Position numbers and translations under genes: made by a program | Shown: piece by piece, positions 1-4,763 of the stretch | Numbering within the stretch: position 1 is the stretch's first letter | Layout: every line of letters begins with the position of its first letter | Notes under the pieces: generated by a model | The model's input: only the letters and a program-made list of their open reading frames with translations | The model's database searches: none | What the model was told of the DNA's origin: nothing | Assembly: GCA_035505775.1 (NCBI GenBank) | Contig: DATJQN010000257.1 | Location: 1-5,294, forward strand | Source: JAJXZP01 sp035505775 | GTDB lineage: Bacteria > Spirochaetota > Spirochaetia > Treponematales > Rectinemataceae | Direction: 5' to 3' | Length of the DNA: 5,294 nucleotides

Positions 1-10
1 GCCTCCTCAT
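1..10 (-). promoter_or_regulatory. Ribosome binding site or start of a further gene at the left edge
   Basis: Reading leftward, the peptidase stop codon TGA (9 to 7) is followed at once by GGAGGC (6 to 1), a strong Shine-Dalgarno-like sequence. An ATG (10 to 8) also overlaps the stop as ATGA and would read Met-Arg-Arg, but I see no ribosome binding site upstream of it. The more likely reading is that GGAGG serves a start codon a few bases beyond the window edge. Either way, a closely linked downstream gene in the same operon is inferred. Too little sequence is present to say what it encodes. Confidence 0.4.
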
Positions 11-1509
11 TGCTGCTGCCACCAGAAGGCGTTGTCGGCGGTCACGGTGGCGTATCCGAGGGACTTGGCCTGGTCCACTGCGCCGGGCTCGGCGGCAAAG
101 GCATCGGATTGCAGCCTGAGTTCGGTGGCTACCGCGGGAGCCTGGCCGGGGGAGCTGCCCAGAATGTAGCGGCGGATCAGGTCGGCGATGTCCGCATAGG
201 TGACATTGCGGCAGTTGTTCTCGTAGCCGAAGAAGTAGTCGGTCGTAGCCACGGACCACCAGAAGGTAAGGGTGTCCGTGACGAAACTGCTCGCCACCTC
301 CCGCGAGAGGAGGTTCTGATCGATGAGCTTGGTCTTCGCCTTCTCCAGCTCCCCGGCCCCGAAGTAGGCCGCCGGATCTTTCGCGATGAGCGCGAACTCG
401 TCGATCAGCAGCGCGCGCAGTTTCTCGCTTCGGTCGAGCGCGGAACCGCCTCCTGAAGGATCGTCCAGCTTCAGGAAGGTCTGGAAGTCGTAGACGCCGC
501 CGTCGCGGGAGGTCGGGTAGTTGAAGCCGATGTATTCCGGATCGTAGAGTCCCGGGCCCTTGTCCATGAGGTCGCGCTTGAATCTGCCGACGGGAGAGGA
601 CAGGAGGAAGAGGAACACGTCGGAGGTATAGGTGTCCTTGGTCTGGCGAAGCACGTCGGGGCCGCGCCAGTCATACCGGACTTCGGCCACGCCGTCGTAG
701 AAATCCTGATCCGGATAGACGAGCTTGATGCCGGGGGGAACCGGACCCTGCGGCGGGAGACCGATGCTCGGGGCCCCGGTCCCGTTCCAGTCGCCGAACC
801 ATTTCTGTGCCATCGCAAAGGCATCGGCCGGCTTGACGTCGCCCCCGATGAGCAGGGCCGTGTTACGGGGGATGTAGTATGCGGCCTGCATGGCCTTCAG
901 CTGTTCCACCGTCGCGTTCTGCACGTTGGCCTCGGGACCGTCGACATTCTTCCGCCAGGGCAGGGTGGGGAACATCCGAGACACGAGGGCGTTCTCCGCG
1001 ATCTGGTCCGGGTCGTTGTGGTAGCCGCGGATTTCGTTGATGACCACCTGCTTCTCCCGCTCGAGCTTCTCCTGGTTGAAGACCGGCTTCCTGATCGCCC
1101 AGGACCAGAACTCCACGCCCTGATCGACTTTGTCCGAGGGGACGGTGATGTAGTAATTGATGTACTGGTCGCCGGTGGAACCGTTCCAGCTCGGCGAGCC
1201 GAGCCGGTTCAGGGCGGCCATGAAGGCGGCCTGGGTGGGGTACTTTTCGTTGCCGTCGAACATCATGTGCTCGTACAGATGGAAGAGTCCCGCGTCATCT
1301 CTGGTCTGGGCGCTCGCCCCTCCCCGGAAGGCGACGCAGATGGTCACGAGCGGCACGGCGTGGTTCTCCACGACGAACACCTCGAGGCCGTTGGACAGGA
1401 CCTTGTGCGCCGCCGGCTGCCCGCCGGCCGCGAGGGCAGCCGCCGACGGCAGTGCGACGAGCGCGAGGAATGCGAGGCATGCGAGCAAGCGGAACGGCGT
1501 CGTTCTCAT
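7..1509 (-). CDS. Exported M16-family (pitrilysin-type) zinc metallopeptidase
   Basis: This 500-residue protein is a predicted zinc-dependent endopeptidase of the M16 (inverzincin) family, which degrades peptides in a closed chamber. Residues 1-28 look like a Sec signal peptide: Arg at 2 and 7, a hydrophobic core, and an Ala-Leu-Ala end, so the mature enzyme should be periplasmic or outside the inner membrane. The inverted zinc motif HxxEH is intact as HLYEH at 77-81 (His77 and His81 ligands, Glu80 catalytic). Glu152 and Glu159 keep the seven-residue spacing of the conserved glutamates downstream, with Glu159 the likely third zinc ligand. The M16 C-terminal domain begins near YYIPRNTALLIGGDV (211-225). 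The length fits a single-unit M16B-type protein that usually works as a dimer or with a partner. The ATG at 1509 is chosen for its GGAGG site and the signal peptide; the frame stays open further upstream, but that part overlaps the preceding gene and lacks family similarity. Family certain, substrate unknown. Confidence 0.93.
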   Translation of the reverse strand: MRTTPFRLLACLAFLALVALPSAAALAAGGQPAAHKVLSNGLEVFVVENHAVPLVTICVAFRGGASAQTRDDAGLFHLYEHMMFDGNEKYPTQAAFMAALNRLGSPSWNGSTGDQYINYYITVPSDKVDQGVEFWSWAIRKPVFNQEKLEREKQVVINEIRGYHNDPDQIAENALVSRMFPTLPWRKNVDGPEANVQNATVEQLKAMQAAYYIPRNTALLIGGDVKPADAFAMAQKWFGDWNGTGAPSIGLPPQGPVPPGIKLVYPDQDFYDGVAEVRYDWRGPDVLRQTKDTYTSDVFLFLLSSPVGRFKRDLMDKGPGLYDPEYIGFNYPTSRDGGVYDFQTFLKLDDPSGGGSALDRSEKLRALLIDEFALIAKDPAAYFGAGELEKAKTKLIDQNLLSREVASSFVTDTLTFWWSVATTDYFFGYENNCRNVTYADIADLIRRYILGSSPGQAPAVATELRLQSDAFAAEPGAVDQAKSLGYATVTADNAFWWQQQ

Positions 1510-1520
1510 GGTTCCTCCGT
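1510..1520 (-). promoter_or_regulatory. Ribosome binding site of the M16 peptidase
   Basis: On the minus strand ACGGAGGAACC precedes the ATG at 1509, placing GGAGG (1518 to 1514) four bases before the start. It decides between this start and the longer open frame reaching to 1662, whose extra 51 residues look non-coding. The start it selects puts a signal peptide exactly at the N-terminus. Confidence 0.75.
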
Positions 1521-1538
1521 AAATGGTCAGTCTGCTTC

Positions 1539-1560
1539 TGCCCCGGTCTCCTGTGGGGCA
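1539..1560 (-). other. Inverted repeat between the thioredoxin-like and peptidase genes
   Basis: TGCCCC (1539-1544) and GGGGCA (1555-1560) are perfect 6-base arms around a 10-base loop. They lie in the 82-base spacer between two co-directional genes. No run of U follows on the minus strand, so it is not a standard intrinsic terminator. It could be an mRNA stability hairpin or chance in GC-rich DNA. I see no convincing separate promoter for the peptidase in this spacer. Confidence 0.25.
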
Positions 1561-1591
1561 TCGGCAGCCTGAGGTCGCTGGAAGTCGAGGG

Positions 1592-1942
1592 TCATTCCAC
1601 TCCGGCGAGTCGGAGGAAGCCCCGCTGGTCGGTGAAGTTGCTCTCCTTCGAGAGTTTTCCATTCCGGTAGTAGCGTACGTAGGGTACTTCCCGGTTGTCG
1701 AAGCGATCTTCCTTGAACGCCATGAACGGTTCGAAGAAATCCTCGTTGTCGTACTCCACCCAGAAGATGGCGAGATCGGCGCGGCTGGGCATCTTTTCGA
1801 GGTAGCCTTTCATCCAGCGCCACTGGGAGCACCAACTCTGCGTGAGTACTACAGCCACCGAGGCGGCGGCGGCGGTCACCTCCGCGCCAAACTCGCCGGA
1901 GGCCATGGCGGCCAGACAGGCATCCCGAGAAAGCTTGATCAT
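1592..1942 (-). CDS. Small thioredoxin-fold protein with a single active-site cysteine
   Basis: This 116-residue cytoplasmic protein (no signal peptide or membrane segment) has the layout of a thioredoxin. A hydrophobic strand (28-33, ASVAVV) leads into WCSQW at 37-41, where the WCxxC active site would be. A second strand follows (ADLAIFWVEYD, 55-65). VPYVRYYRNGK at 86-96 matches the cis-proline loop and following strand of thioredoxins, with Pro87 the cis-proline. The second active-site cysteine is replaced by Trp41, leaving Cys38 alone, so ordinary dithiol-disulfide reduction is unlikely; a monothiol, mixed-disulfide or binding role is possible. The start at 1942 is firm in one direction, because an in-frame TAG lies two codons upstream. 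It has no clear Shine-Dalgarno site. It precedes the M16 peptidase on the same strand by 82 bases and probably shares its transcript. Fold likely, function unknown. Confidence 0.8.
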   Translation of the reverse strand: MIKLSRDACLAAMASGEFGAEVTAAAASVAVVLTQSWCSQWRWMKGYLEKMPSRADLAIFWVEYDNEDFFEPFMAFKEDRFDNREVPYVRYYRNGKLSKESNFTDQRGFLRLAGVE

Positions 1943-1949
1943 GTCCTAC

Positions 1950-1978
1950 AAGATACGTTGTCTGCCGGGTCGGGTCAA
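1950..1978 (-). promoter_or_regulatory. Sigma70-type promoter of the thioredoxin-like gene, probably giving a leaderless mRNA
   Basis: On the minus strand TTGACC (1978 to 1973, five of six to TTGACA) is followed after exactly 17 bases by TATCTT (1955 to 1950, four of six to TATAAT). Only seven bases, GTAGGAC, lie between this -10 box and the ATG at 1942. Transcription would therefore start at or one base from the A of the start codon, leaving no room for a leader or ribosome binding site. This agrees with the absence of a Shine-Dalgarno sequence. The prediction rests on box match and spacing only. Confidence 0.5.
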
Positions 1979-2063
1979 AGCCCCGTCCGGCGCTTCCGTG
2001 TGCGGACTCGGAGGCTTGCGTCGACGCCGGTGCCGTGGCACGAAGCCGCGAGGGGATCGGACT

Positions 2064-2453
2064 TCAGTTGCAGAGGAACTGGTCGCCGGCCTGCAGCTCA
2101 AGTGCCTGCTCGACGCAATTCTGAAGTGCCTTGTCGTCTATCGGTTTGAGGAGATAGGCGACGGGCTTGGTTTTGAGTGCCCGGTCCTGACTGCCCTGGC
2201 TGGGATAGGCCGTGAGGAAAATGATCGGAACCTGGCTGAGGAGTCTGATGCGCGCGGCCGCGTCGACGCCATCGATGAAGCTGCGCAGATTGATGTCCAT
2301 GAGGACGAGATCAGGCCGGTGGGTCACGACGGCGTTGATCGCGGCATCGCCGGAATCGACAATCTGCGGCACGGAGTGGCCCATCTGCTCGAGGCACTCC
2401 TGCAGCTGCATCGCGACGATGGTTTCATCCTCCACTATCAGGATTCGCGCCAT
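2064..2453 (-). CDS. Single-domain (CheY-like) response regulator
   Basis: This 129-residue protein is a complete receiver domain and nothing else. Glu8 and Asp9 (in VEDE) form the metal-binding acidic pair, Asp53 (LMDINL) is the phosphoacceptor, Thr81 (FLTAY) and Tyr100 are the switch residues, and Lys103 (LLKP) is the conserved lysine. Only about 15 residues follow the last receiver helix, so there is no DNA-binding, ANTAR or enzymatic output domain. It would act by protein-protein contact or as a phosphorelay intermediate in the cytoplasm. It diverges from a HisKA_2-type kinase whose start is 235 bases away, the obvious cognate sensor. Receivers with this MDINL...DGVDAA signature commonly accompany such kinases. 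The ATG at 2453 has a strong GGGAGGAAGG site (2464 to 2455), with GGAGG five bases from the start. Its own promoter lies directly upstream. Confidence 0.93.
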   Translation of the reverse strand: MARILIVEDETIVAMQLQECLEQMGHSVPQIVDSGDAAINAVVTHRPDLVLMDINLRSFIDGVDAAARIRLLSQVPIIFLTAYPSQGSQDRALKTKPVAYLLKPIDDKALQNCVEQALELQAGDQFLCN

Positions 2454-2474
2454 GCCTTCCTCCCGTTACCGGCC

Positions 2475-2483
2475 AGTATAACA
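2475..2483 (-). promoter_or_regulatory. Extended -10 promoter of the response regulator gene
   Basis: On the minus strand TGTTATACT (2483 to 2475) fits the extended -10 form TGnTATAAT, with five of six bases in the hexamer. No good -35 box lies 16-18 bases upstream (a TTGACG is present but only 12 bases away), as is usual for extended -10 promoters. Transcription would begin near 2468, giving a leader of about 15 bases that just contains the GGAGG site (2463 to 2459). The DNA behind it (2484-2535) is distinctly AT-rich for this genome. Confidence 0.55.
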
Positions 2484-2597
2484 CAAGTTTTGCGTCAACT
2501 ATCCCTATTATGGAGAAAATAGCGAAATTTTGAAAGATGAAACAGGCCGCTGAACGGATTGCCCGACTCGCTTTCCTGCGAGGACGCGGCCCCGGAC

Positions 2598-2628
2598 CGC
2601 TGATTTTCAGCGCAAGGTAGAGTACTCT
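2598..2628. promoter_or_regulatory. Two adjacent perfect dyads upstream of the kinase gene (possible operator)
   Basis: CGCTGATTTTCAGCG (2598-2612) is a perfect inverted repeat with 6-base arms and a TTT centre. AGAGTACTCT (2619-2628) is a perfect 10-base palindrome, with centres about 18 bases apart. A further copy of the half-site CCGCTGA lies at 2547-2553, exactly 50 bases before the one at 2597-2603. They sit between the divergent start codons of the response regulator and the kinase, on the kinase side. A regulator-binding site is possible, and so is a small leader hairpin. For the kinase itself the only promoter-like box I see is a weak TATTAT at 2506-2511 without a matching -35. Confidence 0.3.
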
Positions 2629-2688
2629 TCTCCCATGTTTGGGACTCGGAGAGTCGAACAGCGGCAGAGATCGGTGCTGGAAGGCGGA

Positions 2689-3711
2689 ATGAGCCGCGCG
2701 CACGACTTCCTCTTTGTCCGGGGCAGGATCCTGACCTGCCTGACCGCGACCGCGCTCTATGCATCCATCGTGCTGCTCTTCGGAGAACGGCTCGCGATTT
2801 CGAACAACTACTTCGTGGCCCTTCCGGTTCTGGCCGCCGCCCTCTGTTTCTCGGTTCCCGGAGGGCTGGTCGCAGGCCTGCTCGGTCTGCCGGCGAATCT
2901 CCTCCTCTTCGCTCTGCTGGGGCATCCCGAGTATTCCCCCGCCAGCAAGCCGATCGCCGAAGGCTTCGGGCTCATCCTCGGCTTTTCTCTCGGCTACGTC
3001 GCCCACAACTTCAGAAAGTACGAGAGCGAAATCCGACGGCGGATGGAGACCGAAAAGGAGCTCACAGCGGCTCTCCAGGAGAAAGACCTCCTCCTCAAGG
3101 AACTCAGCCACCGGGTAAAGAACAACCTCAGCGTCATCAAGAGCATCGCGCAGCTGCAGCGGAACCGCTCGGCCGATCCGGACTTCAGGCAGGCGGTCGA
3201 GCGTCTCGTGCAGCGCATTCACGCCATCGCCCTGGTCCACGACCAGCTCTACACCCTTGGCGAGGGCGCGGTCTCGGTCGACCCCGAGCGCTACGTCGGC
3301 GGGCTCGTCGCGAATCTCCTCTCGAGCTACTCGGACACGGGCGTCGAGATCGTCCATTCGGTTCGCGTTTCCGGCGCTCTCCTTGATCCGGAGGAGGCGA
3401 CCTGTCTCGGTCTCATCATCAATGAGAGCCTCACGAACTCGATCAAATATGCGGTGGGGGGCTGCGAGGACCCGGCGATTTTCATCAGCATGGATATCGT
3501 CGATGGCGAGTACCGGCTGGTCATCCGAGACAACGGCCCCGGTTTCGGCACGCCGCCGACCGATTCGCAGGGCGGGCTGGGGCAGCGAATGATACAGGCC
3601 CTCGCCCGACAGCTGGACGGCAGAGTCACCTTCGAAAATGCGGAAAGCCGCGGCTGCGTCGAGGGCGCCCGCGTCGAGCTGCGCTGGCCGCGAGAAAGGA
3701 AGCAGGTATGA
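2689..3711 (+). CDS. Membrane-bound sensor histidine kinase, HisKA_2 type
   Basis: This 340-residue kinase should autophosphorylate on histidine and pass phosphate to a receiver, most likely the divergent single-domain regulator. Residues 12-32, 41-63, 64-79 and 89-106 are hydrophobic and suggest three or four membrane helices with only short loops, so sensing would be in or at the membrane. A charged, probably coiled-coil linker follows (107-138). LKELSHRVKNNLSVIKSIAQLQ (136-157, shown as key motif HRVKNN) is the HisKA_2 phosphoacceptor segment, with His141 the acceptor. The ATPase domain has an N box with Asn245, Glu246 and Asn250, a G1 box DNGPGF (281-286) and GGLG (295-298). All catalytic motifs are intact. 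ATG 2689 is preferred because GGAAGG (2679-2684) lies four bases upstream; the in-frame ATG at 2635 has no ribosome binding site and would add 18 charged residues. The stop overlaps the XdhC start. Family certain, signal unknown. Confidence 0.92.
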   Translation: MSRAHDFLFVRGRILTCLTATALYASIVLLFGERLAISNNYFVALPVLAAALCFSVPGGLVAGLLGLPANLLLFALLGHPEYSPASKPIAEGFGLILGFSLGYVAHNFRKYESEIRRRMETEKELTAALQEKDLLLKELSHRVKNNLSVIKSIAQLQRNRSADPDFRQAVERLVQRIHAIALVHDQLYTLGEGAVSVDPERYVGGLVANLLSSYSDTGVEIVHSVRVSGALLDPEEATCLGLIINESLTNSIKYAVGGCEDPAIFISMDIVDGEYRLVIRDNGPGFGTPPTDSQGGLGQRMIQALARQLDGRVTFENAESRGCVEGARVELRWPRERKQV

Positions 3712-4760
3712 GCTACGAAGTGTTGAGCGCGCTCGCCCGGAGTCCGGGGGCGGCGATGGTGGTCGTCGTGGACGTTCAGGGATCGGTGCCGAGGCACGTC
3801 GGTTCCAAGATGGCCATCTTCCCCGACCTCACCACCCGCGGTACGGTCGGGGGCGGCCAGCTCGAAGCCCGGGCCATCGAGGAAGCGCGGCGCTGCATCT
3901 CCACCGCGAGTTCCGCCGCCATCAAGGTCGAGCTCACCGGCGCCGAGGCCCTGGGGGCGACACCCGTCTGCGGAGGGGTGGCGGAACTCTGGATCGAATA
4001 CAACGCCGACCCGGCCCCGTTCGGGCTCGCTCTGCACGAGCTCGACGCAGGCCGGATGGTCGTTCTGGTGAGCGAACGCCGCGGGGGCCAGCCCCGGTGC
4101 TGCTTCGCGCTGGACAGGACCGGCTCTCCGCTCGTGAGCGTGGACGCCGGCGCGGTCCGGGCCGCCGCCGCTCCCGCGGTTGCCGCGGCGATCCGTGACG
4201 GCCGGGCGACATTCGACGCTGCAGCGGGGCTGTTCTATGACCCGGTTCTCCCTCCCGAGCGCCTCCTCATTCTGGGCGGGGGCCATGTCGGCCTCGCCGT
4301 GGCGCAGTTCGCCGTCAATCTGGATTTCCGGGTTTCGATCGCCGACGAGCGGGAGGAGTTCGCCGCGAGCGGTCGATTCCCCGCCGGAGTCGAGACCCTC
4401 CACGGAAACTACGTGGAAACGATCGAGTCCTATCCCTTCGGCCCATCGACCTATGCGCTCGTGGTCACGCCCGGGCACCTCAAGGACCTCGAGTGCGTCC
4501 GGGCGGCGCTCGGGCGGGAGTACCGCTACCTCGGGCTCATCGGGTCGAAGCGGAAAGTGCGCATGATCATGGAACAGCTGATCACCGAAGGGCTCGATGC
4601 TTCGCGCGTCGAGGCCCTCTATTCGCCGGTCGGGCTCGACATAGGGGCGGAAACGCCCGAGGAGATCGCCGTCTCCATTCTGGCGGAGATGATCGCCGTG
4701 CGGCGCGGCTCGTCGGCGCTCGCCGCGATCGAGGCAGACCGACGCCGACGCCGCGGCTAG
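3708..4760 (+). CDS. xdhC: XdhC/CoxI-family molybdenum hydroxylase maturation protein
   Basis: This 350-residue protein belongs to the family that binds molybdenum cofactor, promotes its sulfuration and inserts it into xanthine dehydrogenase-type hydroxylases in the cytoplasm. The N-terminal XdhC/CoxI domain shows GSVPRHVGSKM (25-35), GTVGGGQLEA (45-54) and PVCGG (87-91) with the conserved Cys89. The C-terminal domain is Rossmann-like: LLILGGGHVG (186-195), an acidic strand end IADE (211-214), YLGLIGSKRK (274-283) and SPVGLDIGAETPEEIAVSILAEMI (306-329, key residues GLDIGA and PEEIA). Both domains are complete, as in full-length family members. The tail is Arg-rich (DRRRRRG). The ATG at 3708 overlaps the kinase stop as ATGA, so translation is probably coupled, with AAGGA seven bases upstream as its own site. 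The next gene starts three bases after the stop. The symbol is by family; a paralogue such as the CoxI/PucA or YqeB group cannot be excluded, though the sequence reads best as XdhC. Confidence 0.9.
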   Translation: MSYEVLSALARSPGAAMVVVVDVQGSVPRHVGSKMAIFPDLTTRGTVGGGQLEARAIEEARRCISTASSAAIKVELTGAEALGATPVCGGVAELWIEYNADPAPFGLALHELDAGRMVVLVSERRGGQPRCCFALDRTGSPLVSVDAGAVRAAAAPAVAAAIRDGRATFDAAAGLFYDPVLPPERLLILGGGHVGLAVAQFAVNLDFRVSIADEREEFAASGRFPAGVETLHGNYVETIESYPFGPSTYALVVTPGHLKDLECVRAALGREYRYLGLIGSKRKVRMIMEQLITEGLDASRVEALYSPVGLDIGAETPEEIAVSILAEMIAVRRGSSALAAIEADRRRRRG

Positions 4761-4763
4761 GCG

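Noticed and set aside
1477..1509. Possible lipoprotein box (Leu-Leu-Ala-Cys, residues 8-11) in the M16 peptidase
   Set aside because: The hydrophobic stretch before Cys11 is only three residues, too short for a lipoprotein signal; a signal peptidase I site after residue 27 fits better.
1510..1662. N-terminal extension of the M16 peptidase up to an ATG at 1662
   Set aside because: The extra residues lack family similarity and would bury the signal peptide, they overlap the thioredoxin-like gene, and GGAGG sits in front of the ATG at 1509.
1979..2063. Terminator after the response regulator gene
   Set aside because: Only weak short stems (around 2030-2043 and 1978-1995), with no U-run, are present; read-through into the thioredoxin-like gene cannot be excluded.
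2635..2688. Earlier kinase start at ATG 2635
   Set aside because: No ribosome binding site in front of it, and the extra 18 residues are charged and outside any domain; ATG 2689 has GGAAGG at good spacing.
2425..3357. Minus-strand open frame of 310 codons opposite the kinase
   Set aside because: Antisense shadow of the kinase; low-complexity charged product and no plausible start signal.
3327..4478. Long open frame on the minus strand (383 codons) opposite the kinase and xdhC
   Set aside because: It overlaps two clearly identified genes in antisense, its product is rich in Arg, Gly and Pro with no recognisable domain, and it follows from high-G+C codon use of the plus-strand genes.
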